This document shows, one piece after another, positions 1 through 6,919 of a stretch of 32,543 nucleotides of DNA. Position 1 is the first letter of the stretch. Every line of letters begins with the position of its first letter. A model generated the notes under the pieces. It was not told the DNA's origin. It did no database searches and saw only the letters and a list, made by a program, of their open reading frames with translations. The position numbers and the translations under genes were made by a program. Origin of the DNA: JBBSEZ01 sp038239195 (GTDB lineage Bacteria > Planctomycetota > Planctomycetia > Gemmatales > Gemmataceae); assembly GCA_038239195.1 (NCBI GenBank), contig JBBSEZ010000051.1, forward strand, positions 1 through 32,543, read 5' to 3'.

Positions 1-176
1 AGGCATCGGCTACCGATTTTGGCGACCGGAGCAGTCAGACGAGCGACAGAGACAAGGCAATTCGCCCCGCCCGACAGCCTCGCCTACTGATCTGTTGTTC
101 AGAAGCCGGCCGTTTCGCTCGGCCCCCGGGAACTGCTGCCCAGGCGCCCTCTGGGATGGGGGGGCCAGGAGGCGGC

Positions 177-242
177 ATGGCCAAGGATGGGAAGGGCAAG
201 GGGGGGAAGGGCAAGGGGGGGAAGGGCAAGGGGAAGAAGTAG
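177..242 (+). CDS. Possible 21-residue Lys/Gly-rich micropeptide
   Basis: An ATG at 177 is preceded by a textbook Shine-Dalgarno (AGGAGG, 167-172, 4 nt spacing) and opens a frame that stops at TAG 240-242. The product starts MAKDGKGKGG, continues as Gly-Lys-Gly-Gly-Lys iterations and ends in KK, with nine lysines and no hydrophobic residue after Ala2. It has no domain, signal peptide or membrane segment; such a peptide would be strongly basic and disordered, and could bind nucleic acid, but that is inference. The next gene starts 47 bases downstream. The coding DNA is itself a G-rich direct repeat, so the frame could be a by-product of a structured purine tract. Existence is uncertain: support is the ribosome-binding site and the clean start/stop only. 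Confidence 0.35.
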   Translation: MAKDGKGKGGKGKGGKGKGKK

Positions 243-289
243 GGGAACGAGCTCCGGAAGACACGCGGGCCCAGGCAGGAGGAGATCTG

Positions 290-745
290 GTGATCGACGC
301 TCAGACGCAGGCGGTGCTGCAAGAGATCGTGCGCCGCGAGAGCCGCTCCCTGCTGATCTACGTCGGCGATGCGTTCCCGTGGACGACGTCGCGCGGCGAG
401 GCGACGCTCGGCGCCTTGCGGTCGGTCATCGAGGCCGAGCGCGCCGCCGTCAACGCCCTGGGCCAGTATCTCGCGCGCCGGCGCCTCCCGCAGGCGCCGC
501 TGGGGTCGTACCCGAGCTACTTCACGACCCTCAACTTCGTCGGGCTCGATTACCTCCTGCCCCGGCTGGTCGCGGCGGAGCGGAGCTCGATTCTGGAGTT
601 GGAGCAGGGCCTGGGCCGCGTGGGCGATGCGGAGGCGAAGGCCCAGGTTCAGAAGCTTCTGGGAGCGAAGCGCTCGCATCTGACCGCGCTGGAAGGGCTC
701 GCCATCCCTGGCCCGCCGGTTGCGGCGGCCGGGGGGGCGACCTGA
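290..745 (+). CDS. Conserved hypothetical helical protein, possibly ferritin-like
   Basis: A 151-residue protein started at GTG 290, chosen because a strong AGGAGG-type site (about 277-284) lies just upstream. The same frame is open further 5', but that extension is low-complexity and runs antisense-like through the Lys/Gly tract, so I exclude it. The sequence predicts about four amphipathic helices (roughly residues 1-28, 35-66, 80-110 and 113-136) with acidic residues at E17, E48, E50, E97, E103 and E105 and H130. This resembles ferritin-like four-helix bundles, but the ExxH metal motifs are not clear, so the fold is a guess. No signal peptide or membrane span is seen. Its stop (743-745) lies one base before the tatD start, so the two are probably co-transcribed. 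Function unknown. Confidence 0.7.
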   Translation: MIDAQTQAVLQEIVRRESRSLLIYVGDAFPWTTSRGEATLGALRSVIEAERAAVNALGQYLARRRLPQAPLGSYPSYFTTLNFVGLDYLLPRLVAAERSSILELEQGLGRVGDAEAKAQVQKLLGAKRSHLTALEGLAIPGPPVAAAGGAT

Positions 746-746
746 C

Positions 747-1529
747 GTGGCCGAGCTGATCGACACGCACGCGCACCTGGACGCCGAGCAGTTCGCCAAC
801 GACTTGCCCGAGGTACTGGCCCGCGCCCGCGCGGCTAGCGTCGTGCGCACCGTCGCCGTCGCCACCACGGCGGCGTCGAGCCGGGCGTGCCTCGATCTGG
901 CCCGGCGCCATCCCGAACTGTCCCCGACCGTCGGCATTCACCCCAACAACATCCTCGAAGAGGCGGAGGGCGCCTGGGACGAGGTGGTTTCCCTGGTTGC
1001 TTCGCCGGGGGTGGTGGGCGTGGGCGAGACGGGGCTCGATCGGCACTGGGACAACACGCCGTTCGCGGTGCAGGAGGACTATTTCGCCCGGCACCTGGAC
1101 CTGGGCCGGCGGGCGGGCAAGGTGGTGGTGATCCACTGCCGCGAGGCCGAGCCCGACGTGCTGCGGCTGCTGCGCGACGAGTACGACCGTCACGGGCCCC
1201 TCAACGCGGTGATGCACTCTTTCGCCGGGAGCTGGGAGTCGGCCGAGGCGTGCCTGGCGATGGGGCTGCACCTGTCGTTCTCTGGAATGCTGACTTACAA
1301 GAACGCCGGCGACCTCCGCGCGGTGGCGGCGCGGGCCCCCCTGGAGCGCGTGCTGGTCGAAACGGACTGTCCGTACCTGGCGCCGGTGCCCCTGCGCGGC
1401 AAGCGGAACGAGCCGGGCCACGTCGCGCATACGGCGGCATGCCTGGCGGAGCTCCACGGAATGACGCCCGAGGCAACGGCGGAGCAGACGACCCGGAACG
1501 CGCGGAAACTGTTCGCTCTGCCCGGGTGA
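747..1529 (+). CDS. tatD: TatD family metal-dependent deoxyribonuclease
   Basis: A 260-residue protein of the TatD (YcfH/YabD) family, cytoplasmic metal-dependent hydrolases with 3'-5' exonuclease or DNase activity in characterised members. All family metal-site motifs are present: DTHAHLD with H8 and H10, GVGETGLD with E94, VIHCRE with H130, a conserved histidine in MHSFAG (H157), and VETDCPYLAP with D207. Length is the family norm. The GTG at 747 gives the standard N-terminus directly before the DTHAHLD strand; an in-frame ATG at 720 would add nine residues and overlap the upstream gene. The upstream stop is one base away, suggesting translational coupling. The family assignment is secure; the exact substrate is not determinable. 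Confidence 0.95.
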   Translation: MAELIDTHAHLDAEQFANDLPEVLARARAASVVRTVAVATTAASSRACLDLARRHPELSPTVGIHPNNILEEAEGAWDEVVSLVASPGVVGVGETGLDRHWDNTPFAVQEDYFARHLDLGRRAGKVVVIHCREAEPDVLRLLRDEYDRHGPLNAVMHSFAGSWESAEACLAMGLHLSFSGMLTYKNAGDLRAVAARAPLERVLVETDCPYLAPVPLRGKRNEPGHVAHTAACLAELHGMTPEATAEQTTRNARKLFALPG

Positions 1530-1610
1530 GCGGTTGTGTCGCGGAGGGCCCCGGACGTAGAATGGCGCCACGGTCATTTCGCAGACGGCACTCTCGAAAG
1601 GGGGAAACCC

Positions 1611-2354
1611 GTGGGCCCCGTGGACATGGCGCATCGGTTGAGCCAGATTCAGACGCGCTGGTCGCTCGTCACGCAGGCGCACCAGGAGGTGGCGGACGCC
1701 GCCACGCGCGCGCAGGCGGCCCTGGCACAGCGCTATTACGCCGCGATCTACCGCTACATCCTCGGCGCCGTTCGCGATGCCAACGTGGCCGACGATCTCG
1801 CCCAGGAGTTTGCCCTCCGGTTGGTGCGCGGCTCCTTCAAGAGCGCCACTCCCGAGCGCGGGCGCTTCCGCGACTTCATCAAGACCGCGGTCTACCATCT
1901 CATCGTCGATCATCAGCGCCGCAAGGCCCCCGTACAGTTCGCGCCGGACATGCCCGAGCCGCCCGAGCCGCCGAAGCCCGGCGGGCTCGAGGAGTGCTGG
2001 CGCGAGGAGTTGCTGAACCGCGCCTGGGACGGGCTGGCCCAGGTCGAGAAGGAGTCGGGCCAGCCGTTCTACACGCTCCTGCGCTACCGGGCCGAGAACC
2101 CCGACGTGCGCTCGGCGCGGATGGCCGAGGCCCTCGAGGGGCAGATTGGCAAGGCGCTCACGGAGACGGCCGTTCGCAAGGCGCTCCAGCGGGCACGCGA
2201 GCGCTTCTCCGATCTGCTGCTCGAAGAGGTGGCACGGTCTTTGCAATCGAACGACCGCTCGGACGTCGAACAAGAGCTGATCGACCTCGACCTGCTTTCC
2301 TACTGCCGCTCCGCTCTGGAGCGATTCGGGGGCAAGCAGGGAGGGGCCGACTGA
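1611..2354 (+). CDS. Planctomycete-type ECF RNA polymerase sigma factor
   Basis: An ECF sigma factor of about 247 residues that would redirect RNA polymerase to its own promoter set. The N-terminus carries the TRWSLV box usual in planctomycete ECF factors. Region 2 follows, with YIL..VRDANVADDLAQEFALRL (core-binding helix with DDLAQEF) and RGRFRDFIKTAVYHLIVDHQRRK for -10 recognition. A Pro-rich linker (MPEPPEPPKP) leads to a region-4 helix-turn-helix around LTETAVRKALQRARERF. GTG 1611 was chosen because AAAGGGGG lies 6-7 bases upstream; ATG 1626 is an alternative and a GTG at 1536 is possible but poorly supported. No anti-sigma gene is adjacent; the next genes are an MscS channel and an M48 protease. 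A tail of about 30 residues follows region 4. Confidence 0.9.
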   Translation: MGPVDMAHRLSQIQTRWSLVTQAHQEVADAATRAQAALAQRYYAAIYRYILGAVRDANVADDLAQEFALRLVRGSFKSATPERGRFRDFIKTAVYHLIVDHQRRKAPVQFAPDMPEPPEPPKPGGLEECWREELLNRAWDGLAQVEKESGQPFYTLLRYRAENPDVRSARMAEALEGQIGKALTETAVRKALQRARERFSDLLLEEVARSLQSNDRSDVEQELIDLDLLSYCRSALERFGGKQGGAD

Positions 2355-2380
2355 GCCGGGCGCGCGGGAGAGGGTGAGCC

Positions 2381-3148
2381 ATGGGGGAATGGTGGGACTC
2401 GGTGCAGCGGGAGCTCCTCCACATCGCCGACCGGCTGGTGGGCGTGGTCGTGATCCTGGTCGTGGGGATGCTCGCCCTGCGCTACCTGATCGGCCCACTA
2501 CGGCGCATGCTCGCGCGCACCCGGCTGGAGCCGACCGTCGCTTCGTTCCTTCTCAACTCGGTGCGCACCCTGTTCCTGGTCGCCATCTTACTGGCGATCT
2601 TGCAGCAACTCGGAGTGCAAACGACCTCGCTGCTGACGCTGCTCGGCGCCGCCGGGCTGGCGGTCGCGCTCTCCTTGCAAGGCTCGCTGGCCAACTTCGC
2701 CTCGGGGCTGATCGTCCTGGCCTTTCGCATGGTGCGCCTGGGCGATCAGATCGAGGTGGGCGACGTGCGCGGCCGGGTCTGCGAGTTGCTGCCGTTTCAC
2801 GTGGTCGTCGAGACCGCCGACAACCAGCTCATCACGCTCCCCAACTCCATGCTCACCGGCGGGGCCGTGCGCAACAACTCGGTCCTGACGACGCGGCGCG
2901 TGCAGTGGTCGCTGCCCGTCTCGGCCAAACAAGACCTGTCCGCTGCCAAGGAAGCACTGCGGACGCGCCTGTTGGCCGATGGCCGGGTGCTGAAAGAGCC
3001 GGGGCCCGTCGCGTTCGTGCAGGAGTGGGCGGACGACAAGCGCGTGCTGACGGTGCAGGCGTGGGCGAGCACGGCGGAGGCGCCGGCGGTGCAGCAAGAA
3101 CTGCTCGAGGAGCTCGGCAGGTCGCTCGGCGCGACGGCCAGGGAATGA
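2381..3148 (+). CDS. MscS-family small-conductance mechanosensitive channel
   Basis: A 255-residue inner-membrane protein of the MscS family, which releases solutes on hypo-osmotic shock. Three hydrophobic segments are visible: residues about 18-40 (LVGVVVILVVGMLAL), 52-75 (VRTLFLVAILLAIL) and the pore-lining segment 80-115. The last has the family's small-residue pattern GAAGLAVALSLQGSLANFASG. The beta domain follows (GDQIEVGDVRGRVCEL, then ITLPNSML), then an alpha/beta C-terminal domain (VQWSLPVSAKQD). Length is close to E. coli MscS. ATG 2381 has GAGAGGG just upstream. It lies 26 bases after the sigma factor gene and 16 bases before the M48 protease gene, consistent with one transcript. 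Confidence 0.95.
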   Translation: MGEWWDSVQRELLHIADRLVGVVVILVVGMLALRYLIGPLRRMLARTRLEPTVASFLLNSVRTLFLVAILLAILQQLGVQTTSLLTLLGAAGLAVALSLQGSLANFASGLIVLAFRMVRLGDQIEVGDVRGRVCELLPFHVVVETADNQLITLPNSMLTGGAVRNNSVLTTRRVQWSLPVSAKQDLSAAKEALRTRLLADGRVLKEPGPVAFVQEWADDKRVLTVQAWASTAEAPAVQQELLEELGRSLGATARE

Positions 3149-3164
3149 GAAGGGAGAGAAAAAA

Positions 3165-4049
3165 GTGGACGAAACGAACTCGAGGGGCTTGCTGCGCCTG
3201 CTGCCGATCGTGCTGGCGGTGCTGGCGATCGGCTTCGTGGTAGTCAAGGGCTGCCAGAGTGGCCCGTTCGGGCGCAAGCAGGTGGTGGCGCTGAGCCCCC
3301 AGCAGGAGGCGGCGCTGGGCAAGCAGGCCTATGCGGAAACGCTCCAAAAGGAGAGCGCGAACGTCGTCGAAAGCGGGCCCGTGGTCGAAGCCGTCAAGGG
3401 CGTGGCGAGCCGGCTGACCAAGGCGACCACCAACCCCGCCTTCCTCGAGGCCACCAAGCAGAAGCCCCAGCCGATGCAATGGGAGGTGACGGTCCTGCGC
3501 AGCAAGCAGATCAACGCCTTCTGTCTGCCGGGTGGGAAGATCGTCGTCTACACGGCCATTCTCAAGGTGGCCGAGACGAACCAGGGCCTGGCGACGGTGA
3601 TGGGGCACGAGATCGCCCACGCCCTGGCTCACCACGGGGCGGAGCGGATGGCGCAGGGGACGATGGTGAAGATCGCCATGACGGGCGCGACCGCGTCGCT
3701 GGGCGACATGAATCCAGATCAACGCGACTCCGTGATGAAGGCGCTCAACTTCGGCGCCCAGGCGGGCGTGCTGAAGTACAGCCGCAACCACGAGTCGGAG
3801 GCCGACCACATGGGGCTCCTGCTGATGGCGGCGGCCGGGTACGACCCGCGCGAGGCGGCGAAGTTCTGGAAGCGCATGAGCGCGGCGACGGGGGGCTCGC
3901 ACAGCCCGGAGTTCCTGTCCACGCACCCCAGCCACGGGACGCGCATGCAGAACTTGCAGAGCGACGCCTGGCTCAACCCGGCGCTGGAACTGTACAAGGC
4001 GGCCGACCCGAAGGCGCCGGTGCGCAAGTTGCCGGGGGTCGATTCGTGA
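3165..4049 (+). CDS. M48 family zinc metalloprotease, membrane-anchored
   Basis: A 294-residue M48 peptidase. An N-terminal hydrophobic segment (about residues 9-27, LLRLLPIVLAVLAIGFVVV) followed by a Cys suggests an exported, membrane-anchored enzyme, possibly a lipoprotein although the KGCQ context is not a good lipobox. The zinc site is HEIAH (H148, E149, H152) with the third ligand in the ESEAD motif (E210). NAFCLPGGKIVVYTAIL before the active site and STHPSHGTRM after it are typical of the LoiP/YcaL/BepA branch, which degrades misassembled envelope proteins. GTG 3165 is preceded by AAGGGAGAG. It follows mscS by 16 bases; the pairing suggests envelope maintenance, by inference only. Its stop sits 5 bases before a palindrome. 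Confidence 0.93.
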   Translation: MDETNSRGLLRLLPIVLAVLAIGFVVVKGCQSGPFGRKQVVALSPQQEAALGKQAYAETLQKESANVVESGPVVEAVKGVASRLTKATTNPAFLEATKQKPQPMQWEVTVLRSKQINAFCLPGGKIVVYTAILKVAETNQGLATVMGHEIAHALAHHGAERMAQGTMVKIAMTGATASLGDMNPDQRDSVMKALNFGAQAGVLKYSRNHESEADHMGLLLMAAAGYDPREAAKFWKRMSAATGGSHSPEFLSTHPSHGTRMQNLQSDAWLNPALELYKAADPKAPVRKLPGVDS

Positions 4050-4054
4050 CCGTG

Positions 4055-4076
4055 GGACAGGCTGGAAAGCCTGTCC
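4055..4076. repeat. Dispersed 22-bp palindrome (copy 1), likely bidirectional terminator
   Basis: A perfect 9-bp stem (GGACAGGCT / AGCCTGTCC) around a 4-base GGAA loop, located between the convergent M48 and PhyH genes. Its right arm ends on the first base of the PhyH stop codon, so the repeat contributes part of that stop. There is no T-run, so a classical intrinsic terminator is not proven. Related copies lie at 16274-16297 and 23023-23070. Confidence 0.75.
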
Positions 4077-4801
4077 TACGGCAAGAAATCGTGCCACGCA
4101 TAGCCATCGGGCAGCGCGGGCGAGGCGGCGAGCTCGAGGTGCAGGATGCGCCGATGCCTCGCGGTCGTCGGGTGCGACCTCCCGCTGGCGTGCGCCAGCA
4201 GCGGCCGCATCAGCAGCACGTCGCCCGCCGCGCTCAGCACGGTGCGCGGCTCGCCATCGAGAACGAGCTCCTTGCCGGTGCGGTGCGAGCCGGGCAAGAC
4301 CTTGAGCGGGCCGTTCTCGTCGGTGATCTCGTCGAGGTGGATGCGCGCGGTGAGCATGCCTTCGAGGACGCTTCGCGGCACCTCGACGTGAGGGATGCCG
4401 GCCTTGGTCGTCGGCTTCCCGAACTGCGCGCTCGGCAGGCGATTGTCGCGCACGGCGATTGTCAGGTCCTTGTGCCAGGGCAGCGCCCACGACTGGCCGG
4501 GCGGCTTGTCGAAGAAGAGCGCTCGCACCAGACCGCAGGCAGGGCCAAGGACAGCGTGAAGAAGCTCCCCGAGCGGCGCTCGGCGCCAGACGTCCCCGGC
4601 GTCGGGCCAGAGGGCGAGGACGTTGCGCGAGGCGTAGACAGCGCCTTCGAGGCCGCGAATGGCCGGGCCGTCCGCGCCGGCGGAAAGGGCGGTGGTGAGA
4701 GCGCGCAGGACAGCGGCAACCTCGTCGGGGCCGAAGGCGCCCCGCAGCAAGGCGTAACCGTCCCGGTCGATGGCGGAGCACAGTTCGCGCAAGCTCGGCA
4801 T
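4076..4801 (-). CDS. Phytanoyl-CoA dioxygenase (PhyH) family protein
   Basis: A 241-residue protein of the PhyH family, Fe(II)/2-oxoglutarate-dependent oxygenases that hydroxylate varied small molecules. The double-stranded beta-helix iron site is visible as H110-K-D112 (in WALPWHKDL) and H204 (in MRPLLAHASG), with arginines after it as candidates for 2-oxoglutarate binding (R208, R217). PGSHRTGKE (about 170-178) is the usual family loop. No signal peptide. The start ATG (complement of 4799-4801) lies 5 bases beyond the stop of the epimerase gene, so both belong to one operon. The substrate cannot be predicted. The last codon boundary coincides with a dispersed palindrome. Confidence 0.9.
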   Translation of the reverse strand: MPSLRELCSAIDRDGYALLRGAFGPDEVAAVLRALTTALSAGADGPAIRGLEGAVYASRNVLALWPDAGDVWRRAPLGELLHAVLGPACGLVRALFFDKPPGQSWALPWHKDLTIAVRDNRLPSAQFGKPTTKAGIPHVEVPRSVLEGMLTARIHLDEITDENGPLKVLPGSHRTGKELVLDGEPRTVLSAAGDVLLMRPLLAHASGRSHPTTARHRRILHLELAASPALPDGYAWHDFLP

Positions 4802-4806
4802 GCTCC

Positions 4807-5733
4807 TCAAGGCGCGAAGATCTCCGCGAAGGCGGAGTCGATGGTGGGGTATTTGTAGACGTAGCCGAGGGCGAGCGGCCGGCGCGGCACGACGCGCTGT
4901 CCGGTGACGACGATGTCGGCCGCCTCGCCGAGGACGAGGCGCAGCACGAAGCGCGGCGTCGGAAAGAAGGACGGCCGATGGAGGGCGCGGCCGAGGGCCT
5001 TGGCGAAGTCGCGGTTGGGGAGCGGGTTGGGGGAGGTGCCGTTGAGCGGGCCTTTCGCCTCGGGATTGTCCAGCGCGCAGAGCAGAACGCCGACCATGTC
5101 CTCGTGGTGAATCCAGCTCATCCACTGCTTGCCGCTCCCGGCGCGCCCGCCCGCGAACATCTTGAACGGCGTCAACATCTTCGCCAGCGGCCCGCCTTCC
5201 TTGTCCAGCACCACCCCGATGCGGACGATCGCCAGGCGCACTCCCGTTGGCTCGGCGGCGCGGGCCGCCTTCTCCCACTCGACGCACAGGTTGGCGAGGA
5301 AGTCGTTGCCGGGGCCCGTGGCCTCATCGACCTCCTCGTCTCCGCGCGGGCCGTAGACGCCGATGGCCGAGGCGTTTACCAGCACCTTGGGCTGGCCGTC
5401 GGCGCGCTGCGGCTTGCGGGCCATCGCCTCGACGACGTTGCGGGTGGACTTGACCCGACTATCGACGAGCATCTGCTTGAAGGCGGAGCTCCAGCGCTGG
5501 CCGAGGACGTTCTCGCCGGCGAGGTGGATGACAGCGTCGCAGGTGCCGACGGCGTCCATCCAGGGCCCTGGCTGCATGGGGTCGCCGGATACGACCTCCA
5601 CTGTCGGGCCGAGCTTTTGCTGCACGGCGGGGGCCCGGCGCGTCAGCACGACGGGGTGATCGCCGCGCTCGCGCAGCTTTTTCGTGAGCCGGGTGCCGAT
5701 CAGCCCGGTCCCGCCGGTGAGAAAGACGCGCAT
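4807..5733 (-). CDS. TIGR01777 family NAD(P)-dependent epimerase (YfcH/SDR39U1-like)
   Basis: A 308-residue atypical short-chain dehydrogenase. The N-terminal Rossmann motif is FLTGGTGLIGTRL (glycines at 7, 8, 10, 13). VIHLAGENVLGQRWSSAFKQ is the TIGR01777 hallmark (AGE plus a W-rich loop). NASAIGVYGPRGDE carries the catalytic-site Ser/Tyr, and SWIHHEDMVGVL and GPLNGTSPNPLPNRDFAKALG are standard C-terminal motifs. The family's physiological substrate is unknown. Upstream (towards 5822) is the pentose phosphate operon, 88 bases away, and PhyH follows directly. Length matches the family. A short inverted repeat, GCTAT-TG-ATAGC, lies upstream in the gap. Confidence 0.93.
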   Translation of the reverse strand: MRVFLTGGTGLIGTRLTKKLRERGDHPVVLTRRAPAVQQKLGPTVEVVSGDPMQPGPWMDAVGTCDAVIHLAGENVLGQRWSSAFKQMLVDSRVKSTRNVVEAMARKPQRADGQPKVLVNASAIGVYGPRGDEEVDEATGPGNDFLANLCVEWEKAARAAEPTGVRLAIVRIGVVLDKEGGPLAKMLTPFKMFAGGRAGSGKQWMSWIHHEDMVGVLLCALDNPEAKGPLNGTSPNPLPNRDFAKALGRALHRPSFFPTPRFVLRLVLGEAADIVVTGQRVVPRRPLALGYVYKYPTIDSAFAEIFAP

Positions 5734-5821
5734 GTCCGAGGGCCCTCTGAAGGTGGCGCCTGAGTTCGTCCATGCTATTGATAGCAGCCGACTCGCCGCG
5801 AGACCACCGAGGGGGAGAGCG

Positions 5822-6919
5822 TCAATGCAGAACGCTCTGCGCCATCACCTGGGCCACCGCCATGCTCTCGCGGAACACCGGGTCGCGGGCGCGGTCGGAC
5901 AGTTGTCGCCCGATCAGCTCCGCCGGCGTGTGCGGCGGGGTCGTCATGGTGCGCGGCTCCCCTTCGGCGCCTTCCAGCGAGACCGCCAGCCGCTGGTCCT
6001 CGGCCGCGAAGCACAGCGCGCCGGGCTTGCCATCGAGCTTGCAGGCGATGCGGATGCGCCGCACCTCGGGCGGGCCGTCGTCCAGCCGGCGGATGCGGAC
6101 GCGCGCATCGCCGGCAGGGCCCGCGAAGCGCCAGCTAATTTCGACGCCCGGCGTGACCTTGCCGCCCTGGACGCGCCATTCCAGATGGCGCGTCAGCCAC
6201 GACGCCAGCTCCCACGCCTGCACCACCGCGTGCGGGCCGTGCTCGAGCAACACCTCGGTCGCAGACTCTGCCGCGCCGGGCGCCGAGACCGGCTCCAGCG
6301 CCTGCGACAGGATTCGGCGCCAGTATTTCGAGCGGCGCCAGTTGAGGTCCGACGTCACACGCCACTGTCCGCCCGGCCTCTCGACCTGCTCGATCCAGCT
6401 CGCCGTCGCCGCCACGCCGCGCAGCGGGTCGGGCCAGCCGATGCTGTCGTACATGATCTGCTGGGCGTGCTCGGCCAGCTCGTAGAGGAGTGGCCCCGCC
6501 AGCGCGGGGGGCGACGGCGCCGCCCACCACAGGTTGATCGGCAGGTCGCCAATGAGCAGCGCGCGCACGGCGAAGGGCAATCGGTCCACGGCCCCCCCCG
6601 CGGCGTGCAGCGTCACCTGCTCGGCGCAGGCGTAGTGCTTGTGCTTGCCCTCGACCAGCGGACGGACCATCACGCGCGCCGTCACGTCGCGCTGAGGCCG
6701 GCCTGCCTCGCCGACCACCACCAGCACGCGGGCCGGGTGGACCGCCGAGATGCCGGGGACCTGTTCGTTGATGGCGATCGACTGCTCCAGGCTGCTGCAG
6801 TAGACGACGAGGTTGGACATGCGCGCCCGCCGCAACGGCGCGCCGGGGCCTTGCAAAGCCTTCATCTGTAGATGGAGCTCGCGCTCGGCGTCGCAGACGG
6901 ACACGAGGAAGTTGGTCAT
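5822..6919 (-). CDS. opcA: Glucose-6-phosphate dehydrogenase assembly protein OpcA
   Basis: A 365-residue OpcA-family protein, known from cyanobacteria and actinobacteria as a factor that assembles or activates glucose-6-phosphate dehydrogenase. Recognisable segments include RMSNLVVYCSS, HPARVLVVVGE, the middle motif DLPINLWWAAPSPP and YDSIGWPDPL, and a C-terminal beta-rich domain. Its ATG (complement of 6917-6919) overlaps the zwf stop by three bases (ATGA), so it is translationally coupled to its partner enzyme, which supports the call strongly. No signal peptide or membrane span. The C-terminal 150 residues are less conserved to my eye. Confidence 0.92.
   Translation of the reverse strand: MTNFLVSVCDAERELHLQMKALQGPGAPLRRARMSNLVVYCSSLEQSIAINEQVPGISAVHPARVLVVVGEAGRPQRDVTARVMVRPLVEGKHKHYACAEQVTLHAAGGAVDRLPFAVRALLIGDLPINLWWAAPSPPALAGPLLYELAEHAQQIMYDSIGWPDPLRGVAATASWIEQVERPGGQWRVTSDLNWRRSKYWRRILSQALEPVSAPGAAESATEVLLEHGPHAVVQAWELASWLTRHLEWRVQGGKVTPGVEISWRFAGPAGDARVRIRRLDDGPPEVRRIRIACKLDGKPGALCFAAEDQRLAVSLEGAEGEPRTMTTPPHTPAELIGRQLSDRARDPVFRESMAVAQVMAQSVLH

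Noticed and set aside
1..176. Coding sequence or tRNA at the left edge
   Set aside because: No frame with coding character and no tRNA-like fold or T-loop signature seen; it probably holds only leader or promoter DNA.
531..2498. 655-codon open frame on the - strand
   Set aside because: Antisense to tatD, the sigma factor and the neighbouring genes; an artefact of very high GC at third positions.
5760..5790. GCTAT-TG-ATAGC inverted repeat upstream of the epimerase gene as operator or promoter
   Set aside because: Only 5-bp arms and no good -35/-10 pair; could be chance.
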